Shown here one piece after another: positions 38,330 through 49,100 of a stretch of DNA of 64,000 bases. The notes below the pieces were generated by a model, which had not been told where the DNA came from, did no database searches, and was given only the letters and a program-made list of their open reading frames with translations. Each line of letters opens with the position of its first letter. The stretch's first letter is position 1. Origin of the DNA: Daphnia carinata (Eukaryota; Arthropoda; Branchiopoda; Diplostraca; Daphniidae); contig NC_081338.1 in NCBI RefSeq assembly GCF_022539665.2, positions 868,001-932,000 on the forward strand, written 5' to 3'. Made by a program: the position numbers and the translations under genes.

Positions 38330-38993
38330 TTAGTAGTCACCTTCCAAAATTTGGAGTACGTACTCTCCTTCAGGTTCTTTCTTTTTCAACGTCACCACCT
38401 GGCCCTCTTCGCGATCTTCAGTTTGTACCTTTACTTTTTCTTTCTTTTCTTCTGGTACACCAGCTTTGTCAGAAATAAGGTTGGCAACGACGACGTTTCT
38501 GACCTGCCGTATGGGGTACGTTGGTTGAGGCGCAGGACCTCGTGTTGGATGTACCAAAGGTCCTGATGGAAGGCGGATATCTGGATAAATTTTTTCTTCT
38601 GGAACTACAGGCTCTGGTTGGCGTAGATGACTTGGTTTGAGCGATTCTAGATATCTAGCCCGGTCGGTGTTTGACTGAATGTTTGTGACTCCAATGGCGC
38701 CAACTCTTGGCAGATACCGGCTTGCTACTGCGTAGAAGCCCCTCTCGTAGTAGTCAAGCTTGTCATCTATTGACACTCCAGGGGGTAGAGGTTGATATTC
38801 CCTAGTAGCAGTGGGGTGAAGAGGTGCAGGACGTTCCACAAACTTAACTTGCGCATGAAAATACCCAAGCCTTCTAATCTTAATTAAATACTGTAAGAAA
38901 GGTTAGTGACGGGTTTTAAATGTAAATCTAAACTTAATTTACGTTGAGCCTTTGGGTATCAGCCCAAGTGAGTGGCCCGTATTCTCTGTTCAT
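38330..38993 (-). CDS. spliced upstream ORF of element A' (ORF0)
   Basis: Exon 1 (38943-38993) encodes MNREYGPLTWADTQRLN. A 52-base intron with GT...AG ends follows (38891-38942), then exon 2 (38330-38890), giving 203 residues. The protein is unrecognised: rich in Pro and Arg, with KLDYYERGFYAVASRYLPR, YLESLKPSHLRQPEP, PIRQVRNVVVANL and an acidic C-terminus. It has no Cys-His knuckle, signal peptide or membrane segment. The plus-strand copy at 42936 has the same exon boundaries. It is open here although the gag-pol downstream is ruined. Function unknown; it is not an expected part of BEL/Pao elements. Confidence 0.65.
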
Positions 38994-39021
38994 GGCTAAG
39001 ATTTCTTGAAAAATAGCTGTG

Positions 39022-39173
39022 GGGAATGTAATGGTCTGTCAAACAGCGCCCCTAACGGCATACACAAATAATAATAGAAATAATATAACTAAATATAAAA
39101 AATAGCAGGTCGTCGAACGGGCCTTCCGAATCTGGAAACCCCGTGGTTGTTGTCCTTTTGGGAATCCGCAACA
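39022..39173 (-). repeat. truncated 5' LTR of element A'
   Basis: It begins TGTTGCGGATTCCC and is collinear with the other LTRs up to about GCGCTGTTTGAC. It then joins leader sequence (CATTCCCCACAG) without the rest of the LTR or the primer binding site. Confidence 0.75.
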
Positions 39174-39178
39174 TTCCG

Positions 39179-41480
39179 CTTTTTCTTCGTCCTGTCCCCT
39201 AAAAATTTTACTCTACTATTTTTGTTTTTCCCTTGAAGGAACGCTGTGAACGTTGGCAGTCCGATCGATGTTGCCTGCGTGCAGTTCACACTCGCGTCTA
39301 TCGTTACCGATCTGTTTGCTGATCTCTGCGGGAATTGTGATCTGTTTGCCCCGTATTGCCTCTGTCTCGACAGACATAGCTTGGGGCTATGGTGAATGCT
39401 GCCGCAGTTTCTATAGGGCACTCTTGCTACACAGTGTTCTGTGCTGTGTGATTTGCCCAGGCATTTCAGACAACGATTATCCCGTTCACATATCGCCCTT
39501 CTTGCTTGTGGTGTATTTACCGTGCATCTATGGTGAATGTGGCTCTGTTGGCAGAAGCAATAGGGCATCATCCATTCTCCTCTTTCAGGGGTTTCCATCC
39601 TTGTGTGCTGGGCATTCTGTTCCCGATTCGACGTGCCTTCCTCCATCTCTCTGAGCCGGATTTCTCTATCCAACTCTTTGAGAATTGCTTCTAACGTAGG
39701 TTGGTCACCGCCGATCCACTTTTCTCTCCACCATCGCGAGGTTAGTATTTTGGAAGCGCCTTCAACACATCCCCCGCGGTGTATGCTCCGTATCCGCCTA
39801 TATCCACTTTAAGACAGACTAGGGCCAGCTTGGCGTTCGTTAGCCCGTCATATACTTTTTGCAGCTGTTCTGTCGTCGCTGCATCCCCTATTGCTACCGC
39901 CACTATGCTTCTAATCTCATTCATATAGTGTACTTTTAATTTGTCATTATCTCGGAATCTTTGCTGTAGTCTTTCCATGGCTGCTCTGTACTGATTTTCA
40001 TCGAAGTGTATATGTGAAATCAACTCTGCGGTTTTGCCTCAAACTTATCCGTAGATATTGGAACTTCTCCACTTCGGTCAGCCTCGTGTCAGCGTCGTAC
40101 GCAGCCAACATTGACTTCCAACCTTTCCAGGCTGTGATTTCTCCGTTAATCGTCGGTAGGAGTAACGCTGTCCTCATTACCGACGATTGAGTCTCGTTCT
40201 TCTGGTTTTTCTCCCTCAATTTTTTCATTTTTCCCTTTAGCTTGTCCTCCATTTCTCTGTTTTTGGCTTTATCGGCCGCCATTGAGACTGACGGTAGCTT
40301 CTCATTAATCGCCACTATGGCCATCCGTCGAGCTACGGCTTTATCTATATATTTTTCTTTGCTTTCTGCGTCCGCGTCCACTAAGGCTATGGTCTCGTTT
40401 AGCTTTTTTTTATCAATCCTCGAGTTGCCATAGCAACTCAGATCGGGCTTCGCATGCCAACATTTTCCTTTCCTTTTCCTTTATTTAGCGGCTAATTGTT
40501 TCGCAATTCTTGAGTCTTTTGTTTTATGATAGACACTAATGGATTGATGACATGTAAGATCGTGCAGACGCTTTTCGACCGTGCTACCTGTGGTGTCGCC
40601 ATTTTTCTCGCGTTGTCCCGTTTTTTTTTTCTTGAGTTCAATAGATCATTTTTCCTACATTATTTCGTCGTTCGTTTCATTTCGTTAAGTTCGCTTTCGT
40701 CTTTACACGAGCTTAGTTTTCAACACCTCGGTCTTCTAAAAGTTCTTCCAGCGTACCTATTGGAGAACCGGCCCTTGACGACGCTCGTAAGGGGTCTGAC
40801 CGTCTTATTGGGCTATTCTTCAACTCTGTATACTATCTTCGATCGTTTTCTCTACGATTGTAATTATGTCCGCTCTGACGCTCTCTGGTCTTTTCACGAT
40901 AAGTTTTCTTGGGCCTGTTCTATCAGTTTTACCGCTGAACTCAGTGCTCCGTTACTCCTTTCATCAATTTGCTTTACCAACTCTGTGATTGCGACCAGTT
41001 TCTCTTCTAAATCTCCCTGGCTCGCACTCTTTTTTTTCAACTCCTTTGGTTTCTTTGTCGTGTTTAATGCAATCTCCTGGTCTCTTTCCTCTACTGTATC
41101 AATACACTTATGTATGCCGCTCTGGCAAGCTGCAGTTACCCGAAAGGCCTGGCCTATCTTATCGAATTTTTCATCAATCATCGATGTCTTCCAGGCTGTA
41201 CTCTTCTGGCCCTTCTGTCTCTGCGACCGTTTGCCTTGTCCTCCTTGTCGGGGCTGACATTTTTTTTTCGAATGAGAAAAGAGTTTTTTTGTTTTTCTTT
41301 TAACTTTTTATTTTCAATAACCGAGATATATAACAAATTATAACAGAGTAAAACGACATTTAAGCCGAGAACGATAATTTGAGGATCTCGTCCCCGTCGG
41401 ACGCCGATACGAGTGCTGTTCTTGCCAGTCGCTTCGACAGCTGTATGCTCAACCTTTCTTCTGGCGATATCTTTTTCCAC
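39179..41480 (-). pseudogene. BEL/Pao element B: gag and upstream coding remnants
   Basis: On the minus strand, 39998-40381 and 39742-40023 encode a Pao-type gag (TINGEITAWKGWKSMLAAYDA, IHFDENQYRAAMERLQQRF). 39089-39673 encodes three Cys-His knuckles (CFCQQSHIHHRC, CLKCLGKSHSTEHC, CRNCGSIHHSPKLC) and the start of protease (NSRVKFLGD), where copy A' is inserted. Upstream frames at 40894-41181 and 41178-41480 are charged and helical and may be leader or N-terminal gag. Frame changes and stops are present. The true 5' end and the 5' LTR were not found. Confidence 0.6.
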
Positions 41481-41699
41481 TTCTTAGGCGTTTCCATTGT
41501 TAACTTCGTTTTGTTGGTCTGGACCGGTTCCGTTGAGGTCTGCGAAGTCCCTTATCTCCCTAGTCAGCGCCGTTGCGGTCAGTGCCGGGACTGGAACTTG
41601 GATTGTGGCGGGCAACTCTTTAATGCCTCTTGTTCTCTCCAGCGCCTGCTCCCGTCATTGAAGTTCTTCTTTATCTCGTCGTAGTTTACTTGTCTCTAG

Positions 41700-42330
41700 T
41701 AAAAACCGAGCGTGTGCCTCGGCTTCCTCCGCTGCTTTTTGGGCCGCTGCTATTACCGACGAGTGTAATTCTCTGACCTAGGTCAGAGGCAAAAGTGATT
41801 CTGGCGGCGGGACCTCTCCAGACAAGTAGCGTGAGGCATAGGCGTCGTGTTCTATTGGAAATTTGGCAGTCATAACCAGTAGAACCTTGAATGAATGGTA
41901 GTCGCTTTCCTTAATACCAGCAGCATAAAATGCATCTATGGTGGCAGGATTCGATGCTCCTTCCTCCACTTTGGGAATCTTGGTCGTATCGAACTGAACG
42001 CCCAACAAGCGACAGGGCGCAGCGAGCACCGGTCCGTTTCTACGACCATCTCCCGGGAGCGAAGTGATGCGCTAATGGTATTGTCTGACGATTACCATGG
42101 GTCAGAGCAACTTTTGGAGTTCATCTTCAAGTGGAACTTTGATTTTTTTGGGCCTTCCACGGGGTTTCGTCTTGTGTAGTGATTTTTCTTTGTTGTTAGG
42201 TCCTGAAAAAGTTGCACTCGGTACCACGGCGGACTGAAATGGGAAATTTGTAGGTAGGTCTATCAATGGCATGGGCAAGCTCAGCTCGTCCGTTGTACGA
42301 ACTGATAACTGAAAGAAAAGCACGAAGGAT
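41700..42330 (-). pseudogene. degenerate coding stretch with AT-hook-like motif
   Basis: One minus-strand frame holds KTKPRGRPKKIKVPLEDEL (42102-42323) and, after two stop codons, a second open part (41778-42029). The RGRPKK core is AT-hook-like. A plausible splice acceptor (TTTTCTTTCAG) lies at its 5' edge at 42310, so this may be a host exon or the 5' gene of element B. It is interrupted by element A at 42390. I do not recognise the protein. Confidence 0.35.
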
Positions 42331-42389
42331 TAAAGTCAGGCATCCAAGCAGGAAGAAAATATTTCATCAACTTACATTTGCGTTCAAGG

Positions 42390-42724
42390 TGTTGTGGATT
42401 CTAAAGAAGACAACAACTACGGGGTTTCCAGATTTGGAAGACCCGTCAGAAGACCTGCGGTGTTTGACATTTAGTTATATTATGTATTATTTCTGTATGC
42501 CACCAGAGGCGCTGTTTAGCATAGCCTTCTTGGTGGCCGATATCGGCAATGACCGATTCTCTCTGAATTTCCCCCCTGTACTAAGCAGACGTCTCTGTTG
42601 TAAGTTCAGTCAGTTTAAATACAAGTGTCAGTGAATCTTCTAAATCTCCCTACCAACGTATTTAAGGTATTAGTTGTAATTGGGTCTAATTTAACTTTCT
42701 CCTTAGTTTTAGAGATACGTTACA
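42390..42724 (+). repeat. 5' LTR of element A
   Basis: 335 bp. It contains the last codons of the pol frame as in the 3' copy (RFGRPVRRPAVFDI, stop at about 42472). A TTTAAATAC promoter-like box lies at 42615. Confidence 0.85.
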
Positions 42725-42739
42725 TGGTCCTTCGAAACC
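42725..42739 (+). promoter_or_regulatory. primer binding site
   Basis: TGGTCCTTCGAAACC begins directly after the CA end of the 5' LTR and has the TGG start expected for pairing with a tRNA 3' end. The tRNA species was not determined. Confidence 0.65.
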
Positions 42740-42935
42740 ATTTTGAACTGACGAAATCGTCCAACTTAGACGATTAAACTGCTTGAGTGCTACACTCACA
42801 CACGTGTTGAGCAAGAAACACGTGTTAGGAAATTTTTTGGCCACTATCTTAAACTAGTGTAAGGGTTTAAGTCTTTCTTTTACATTACTAAACAACCATT
42901 TCATTCCCCACAGTTAATTTTCAAGAAATCTTGCA

Positions 42936-43655
42936 ATGAATAGAGAGTACGGGCCACTCACTTGGGCTGATACCCAGAAGTTTAACGTAAATCAAGTTTA
43001 GAATTTCATACAACTACCCGTTACTAACTTTTCTTAATAGTATTTAAGTAAGATTAAGAGACTTGGATATTTTCACGCACAAGTTAAGTTTGGGGAACGT
43101 CCTCCACCTCTTCACCCTACACCTACTAGAGACTATCAGCCTCTCCCTCCTGGAGTGTCAATTGACGAAAAGCTTGACTACTACGAGAGAGGGTTCTACG
43201 CTGTAGCAATCCGGTACCTGCCAAGATTTGATGCCATTGGAGTTACCAACATCCAATCAAACACTGATCGAGCCAGATATCTGGAGTCGTTAAAACCACC
43301 ACATCTACGGCAGCCAGAACCTGTAGTTCAAGAAGAGAAAATTTATCCGGACATCCGCCTTCCTTCAAGACCTTTGGTGCATCCACAACCAAGCTTTGAA
43401 CCAAAATTCCACCTTCGACCAACGAGAAGATACCATCCATCTCGATTTCCTGCACCTCAACCAACATATCCTATACGACACGTCAGGAACGTCGTGGTCG
43501 CGAATTTCTTTTCCGACTAGGCAAAAGTACCAGAAGAAAAGAAACCAAACGTCAGTGTGCAGATAGAAGATCGTAAAGAAGGCCAGGTGGTAACTTTAAC
43601 AAAGGAAGAGCCAGAAGGAGAATACATACTACAGATTATGGAAGGTGACTACTAA
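42936..43655 (+). pseudogene. spliced upstream ORF of element A (ORF0), one stop codon
   Basis: Exon 1 (42936-42986) encodes MNREYGPLTWADTQKFN. A 54-base intron with GT and AG ends follows (42987-43040), then exon 2 from 43041. The frame is closed early by TAG at 43518, but open sequence homologous to the A' protein continues to TAA at 43653. The protein is the same Pro/Arg-rich type (KLDYYERGFYAVAIRYLPR). An internal segment present here (about 43385-43450) is absent from A'. The conserved intron position in two diverged copies supports real splicing. Function unknown. Confidence 0.6.
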
Positions 43656-43945
43656 GGAGCTACTAAGGAAGAAGAGGAAACTACTTGAAGCCAATTAAGA
43701 ATTCTTTTGCTTCATGTTTTAATTTTGACGGTTGTTAATCAAGAAAATTTTTGTGTTAAAAGAAAGAACAGCTAGCCTTTGTTGTGGAACTCGTGCGATA
43801 TCGCAAAATACAATCCTTTCGTTTTCCCATTCTTAAATCCATTTTCGTGTTACTTTCTCAGAAAGGAAACTTGCCTAGGGATATCCCACAATAATTGTTT
43901 TTCAGAATCATTTTTTTTCAGATAGCCTTGTAACTCAGCAACAAG

Positions 43946-46102
43946 ATGGCCACCAAGAGATTAAACCAAGCAGCTATGGTAATGACCATCGACATTTTAG
44001 AGAAAGAGCTGCACAAGGACCTGAAAAATTATGACGAAACATGTGATGAAAGATTGCAAGAAGCCGAAATATCTTTTGAGCTGGCCGACGACAGAATGAA
44101 GAGACTCATAACCAACTATCAGTCACTCATCCCACTATTGGAAGCTGAAGCGCAAGAGAAATATCTTCAACAACATGAAGAATTCGTCAACCGATTTCAC
44201 AAGATGAGCATCGATTGGAGGAGGAGGAGACCAGCTGAGAGCAGACGAAGCCCTCAACAACGAGAACCCGTACTTCAAGTCGCTGCGCAGAGTGAAGAGG
44301 AGACATCTCCAACTACGGACACTGCACCTGCAACAAATGCACTTACTTTGCAGCCAACTCCAAACGTAATGAGTATATCACACCTGCTACCCAGAATAGA
44401 AATAACCAAATTTGATGGTGACCTGAGCAAATGGAGGGATTGGTGGGCGATTTTTCGAACACTAATCCACGAAAACCAAACCATGAGGCCCATTGAAAAA
44501 TTTAGCAGGCTAAAATTACACATAACGGGGGAAGCTGCTGGTGCGATTTCGTATTTGGACCTGACGGAAGACAATTACAACAAGGCAATAGACATTCTAA
44601 ACGGGAAATACAACAAACCGAGATCGGTAAAAGCCGACCATTACATTGCAATCACAGAATTGAAAAAAGTAGAACGTCAAGAAGACCACAAGGCCTTACG
44701 ACAACTACACGACAAGGCAATGGGTCACGCTTTAAACCTCGGTAACCTAGAACAGTCTACAGCTCAAAACGAAGCTATTATGGAGATCATCACAAGAAAA
44801 CTGCCGATTGACTTAATATCAAGATGGCACGGAGAATCCAGACGGTCTCAAAAGACATTAAAAGATCTCTTTAGTTTTATTGACTCCATAGCTGAAGACT
44901 GGGAATACGCCTATTCCACAAAGAGACACGAGAAGAAGAAAACGAAACCAGAGGCACCAGAAAAACCACAACGAGTCACGTTCGCAACAACGCCAACGGC
45001 AGCTGAGTTATCAGTCACAGGGACTGCAACTGAATACCCAAGAAATCCAAAGTACCGGAAACAAATTAACTTGGAAATAAGAAGATGTTTATTTTGTAAT
45101 GATAAACACCCCCCGACGAAATGTGATATCACACTAGAGAAGAAAATTGAGCAAGTCAAAAAAAAAAAAAGGTGTTGGAAGTGCCTTGGACAAAATCATA
45201 CGGTGAAAGAGTGTTGGAGTATAAGCAAGTGCTACAAATGCGGAAAAGATCACCACACGGCCATCTGCAACAGGGCAGTTAATCCGAAATCGGTGACGGC
45301 AACAGTAGCTGCATCTCCAATGTTAAAGGTAGCAGATGACGCTCCTCTTTCAATAGAAGCACGCCTATTTGGTGGCGTATACGTCCAAACGGCAACAGTA
45401 ATAGTGGAAGGCCCGAAAGGATGGCTGAAAGCTATTGCTTATATCGATCAAGGATCAAATGCAACCTTAATTCGAAGCGAGCTCGCTCAAACTCTAGGAC
45501 TACAAGAAGTCGGGAAGATCAATCTGAAGCTGCAAGCAGTGGGACACATGCATCCAGAAAAAGAACGGAGCGTAAGAAAGTTGCGACTTCGAGGACTCAT
45601 CCCACAAGCCGAAGAGATTGAATTGGAAGCGATCGAGCAGCCCGAAATCGGGAAGGTTGCTGAATCAAAAAAGACAGAATTTGTCAGCGAACTCTGGAGT
45701 CAAGGATACCAACTCGCAGATGACAGAATTCTAAGCGGAAGAGCAGGACCATGCCAAATCGACGTCATGATCGGAGCGAATCAAGTCTGGAAGGTTCTTG
45801 GCTCAAAACAGATCGTGTCGAAAACGGGTATTCGAGCGATAGAAAGCAAATTTGGATGGTTGTTACTTGGGCAAGATGAGACAGTTGCGACATCGTCCAA
45901 CACGGCAATCGGCTTTCTCTTAAAAGCGAAACAAGGAACACTAGAAAATTTGGAAGAAAAAACAGACCCGAAAACTGACGAAATAAATTTCGCCAGATGG
46001 TGGAAGCTGGAAAGCTTGGATCCACTAGAAAAATTCCACTATCCATACAGTGGAAATCCTATTCAGACTCCATCGTTCAAGATGAGGATGGACATTATGT
46101 AG
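43946..46102 (+). CDS. BEL/Pao gag-protease, runs into a frameshift
   Basis: A 718-residue frame. A helical gag N-terminus (about 1-300) contains FDGDLSKWRDWWAIF, the retrotransposon gag domain of Pao elements. Three Cys-His knuckles follow (about 380-435: CLFCNDKHPPTKC, CWKCLGQNHTVKEC, CYKCGKDHHTAIC). A protease-like domain has YIDQGSNATLIRSEL at about residue 499; Gln replaces the usual Ser/Thr of the catalytic D-S/T-G. From about residue 690 the frame is wrong: a run of five As at 46029-46033, where copy A' has six, shifts it, and the real continuation is the next entry. It packages element RNA and processes the polyprotein. Confidence 0.85.
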   Translation: MATKRLNQAAMVMTIDILEKELHKDLKNYDETCDERLQEAEISFELADDRMKRLITNYQSLIPLLEAEAQEKYLQQHEEFVNRFHKMSIDWRRRRPAESRRSPQQREPVLQVAAQSEEETSPTTDTAPATNALTLQPTPNVMSISHLLPRIEITKFDGDLSKWRDWWAIFRTLIHENQTMRPIEKFSRLKLHITGEAAGAISYLDLTEDNYNKAIDILNGKYNKPRSVKADHYIAITELKKVERQEDHKALRQLHDKAMGHALNLGNLEQSTAQNEAIMEIITRKLPIDLISRWHGESRRSQKTLKDLFSFIDSIAEDWEYAYSTKRHEKKKTKPEAPEKPQRVTFATTPTAAELSVTGTATEYPRNPKYRKQINLEIRRCLFCNDKHPPTKCDITLEKKIEQVKKKKRCWKCLGQNHTVKECWSISKCYKCGKDHHTAICNRAVNPKSVTATVAASPMLKVADDAPLSIEARLFGGVYVQTATVIVEGPKGWLKAIAYIDQGSNATLIRSELAQTLGLQEVGKINLKLQAVGHMHPEKERSVRKLRLRGLIPQAEEIELEAIEQPEIGKVAESKKTEFVSELWSQGYQLADDRILSGRAGPCQIDVMIGANQVWKVLGSKQIVSKTGIRAIESKFGWLLLGQDETVATSSNTAIGFLLKAKQGTLENLEEKTDPKTDEINFARWWKLESLDPLEKFHYPYSGNPIQTPSFKMRMDIM

Positions 46103-49100
46103 CACCACTCCCATGGAACGAGAACAAGATACGTCTGAGCAAGAATGAAGCCATGGCAGAGGGTCAAGCAAAGGCGCTGATTAGAAGAATGGACAGAGAT
46201 AAAGAAATGAAGACGTCTTATGAAGCCGAATTCAACAAACTAAAAGTATCTAAATTCATTTCAAGAGCAGATACATCTTTTGGTGGTATCTACACTATCC
46301 TGCCCCATCACCCGGTTGTAAGGAGAGACAAAACAACCAGCAGAGTCAGGCCTGTTTTCAATGGTTCGGCAAAACCGAAAACAGGTTTCAGCGCCAACGA
46401 CTGCCTAGAAGAAGGACCCAATCTGAACCCGGACATTCTTGACGTGATGTTACTGTTTAGGCTCAATCAAATCGCCTGGACAGCTGATATCAGACAAGCC
46501 TTCCTCATGGTGAAGCTACTGAAAGAAGACGCGGAAGCGCTAAGATTTTATTTAGAAGACGAAGACGTCCCAGGATCGCTGCAACTATACAAATGGAACA
46601 GGCTTCCATTCGGACTAACATGTAGCCCGGCAGTGCTAAGGATCGTCTTAAAGAAACACTTGGAGTCCTATGAAGGCGAGCTAGCAGAGAGCAGTCAACA
46701 GATCCTACGCCACCTATATGTAGACGACTACTTATCAAACGCGTCTACAGTAGAAGAAGCAATGGCCGTAATCGGAACTGTTCTGAAACTTTTTGCAGAC
46801 GCAAAAATGGACCTAAGAAAATGGGTAACAAACAACAGTGAGCTGCGTAGATATCTACTAAAACAGAATTTAACAGAAGACTCAGCCAATTCACACTCGT
46901 GTCTTAATCTAGACCCGCAGAAAGTGCTTGGTGTAAGGTGGAATACAAGCACGGATTGCTTTTATTTCAAGTCGGATGTGATTGTAGACGCAGCTGCAAA
47001 AGTGAAAATTTTAACGAAGAGATTCTTCGCCAAGATTTCAACGAAACTGTACGACCCACTTGGATTAATTGGACCCGTCACACTACAATTCAAACTTTTA
47101 TTTCAAGAATTGTGGCAAATAAAGATTGGATGGGACGATGAAGTACCCAAAGAGACGGAGATCCAGTTCAGAGAAATAGTAGAAGACCTAAAAGCAATTG
47201 AGAAGATACAAGTGCCAAGAATGATTTCTTTGGCACCAAACAAGCACATGCAAGAGTTGCACATATTTTGCGACGCTTCAACAAAAGCATATGGTGCAGT
47301 GGCTTACGCGAAATCGCAACATCCAAATTTCGTCCGCCTAATTTGTTGCAAGACAAGAGCAGCGCCACTTCCGAAGAATGAAGTATCGCTACCGAGACTA
47401 GAATTGCTTAGTGCCGAGCTCGGTAGCGTTTTAGCTGAAAGAATTGTCAATGCAATTGACAAGGTCCAATGGAAAGTGCATCTTTGGACAGACTCAATGG
47501 CAACGTTAGGATGGATAAGAGGTGAGCCAACCCGTTGGAAAATGTTTGTCAGAAACAGAGTTGAGGCTATTAGGAGCAGGTCCAACCCAGAAAAATGGAG
47601 ACACTGCCCTGGGAAAGACAATCCAGCAGACTACGCATCAAGAAGAACCACAGTCAAGAAATTGATTGCGGCTTCTTTTTGGTGGGGAGGTCCATCCTGG
47701 CTGATTTACGAAGAAAAAGAATGGCCGCAACAAGGAAATCTGACATCAGAAGAAATACAATCGATGGAGACTGAAGCAAAATCCAAGACAAGAATCGAAA
47801 GTCTTGCAGTTAGCAACACCCTGGATTGGTTTGATGCATTGACATCACGAGTAAGCAGTTATTTGCGGTTCCTAAGAACAATCGCCTGGATGTTTAGGCT
47901 CTTTAGGAAGAATTCTCTTAGCAAAGCAATGGAATTGGTCAGAGGAAAGGAGATCCCATGTCTTTCTGTCCACGAAATCGCTACTGCCGAAAACTTTATC
48001 TTGAAGTCTATCCAGAAAAGGGCATTTCCAGAAATCTACGAATCGCTTCAACGTGGAAAGCCGCCTGACAGACTGCTACACAACCTGGAAACCCTGAGAC
48101 CTATTTGGGATGCGCAAGACAAATTGATTCGAGTGACTGGACGAGTAGGTCCAGCCTTAAAGGAATTGCTGATCGACCCGCCGATTCTTCTCCCAGCAGG
48201 CGAGAAGATTGTGGACATGATGATCCAATATCATCATGTCAAACGAAAACATGCCGGTGTCCAAAATACTCTGACGTTTCTACGAAATCGTTTTTGGATA
48301 ATTCGTGCCCGCCAACGGATCAAAAGTGTCATCAAACAGTGCGTAAAGTGTCAAAGAGTGCAGTCGCGTCCCTTCAACGAAGAAACAGCTTCAATGCCCT
48401 TGGATCGTACCAAGAGAGCACAACCCTTTGAAGTTATCGGGATTGACTACTTCGGACCGATGTATGTCTTAGAAGAAGTCATCCTAATAGAAAAAGACAG
48501 TGAAGGGAACGATATCGAAAAAACTCGTGTAGGAGAAAAGAAAGTGCATGCGTGTTTGTTTACTTGTGCCGTCACAAGAGCTGTGCACTTGGAGCTCGTG
48601 ACCGACTTAACCGCCCAGACTTTTATGCACGCGTTGAGAAGAATGATGTCGCGTAGAGAGGATTGCAAAATTATCTACAGTGACAACGCGTCAACATTTA
48701 CATGTGCGGCAAAACTGATATCAGAAGATCCTACCCTAGCCAATTGGTTGTCAAGCAAGGGTATTACATGGAAATTCTCCCCCAGTCTAGCTCCATGGTG
48801 GGGCGGGTTCTGGGAGAGAATGGTGCGCTCCGTGAAAGAACCGTTAAGGAAAGTGTTGGGGAAAATGAAGGTGAGCTACGACCAGCTTCATACCATTTTG
48901 GTCGAAATCGAAGCTATCGTGAACTCACGGCCTCTCACTTATGTGTCTGAAGACGCACAATCCTTTGAAGTTTTATGTCCGCAAAAGCTGCTGACTGGAA
49001 GGCAACCTGGTGCCACAACAGAGTCACCCGACTCTACGAAAATGAGCCGCGACGAGCTTATCGAGTTAGATAAGAAAAGAAGCGAGCACGCACTAACATG

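Larger units (their letters stand above)
32153..39173 (-). mobile_element. BEL/Pao element A', minus strand, nested in element B
   Basis: Minus-strand LTRs begin TGTTGCGGATTC at 39173 and 32485, and the 3' LTR ends CGCTACA at 32153. The 5-bp sequence CGGAA flanks both ends (39174-39178 and 32148-32152, minus strand). The internal order is a spliced upstream ORF, gag, protease, RT, RNase H and integrase. It is the same family as 42390-49826 but broken in many places, and the 5' LTR has lost its second half and the primer site (joined at about 39022 to the leader). Confidence 0.85.

Noticed and set aside
42464-42494. Tandem BEL/Pao copies sharing one LTR
   Set aside because: I first placed the LTR start at TGTATGCC (42494), which made the preceding 100 bases look like the end of another element. 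The polypurine tract and CAAGG/CGGAA/ATTAA duplications show these bases are the LTR itself.
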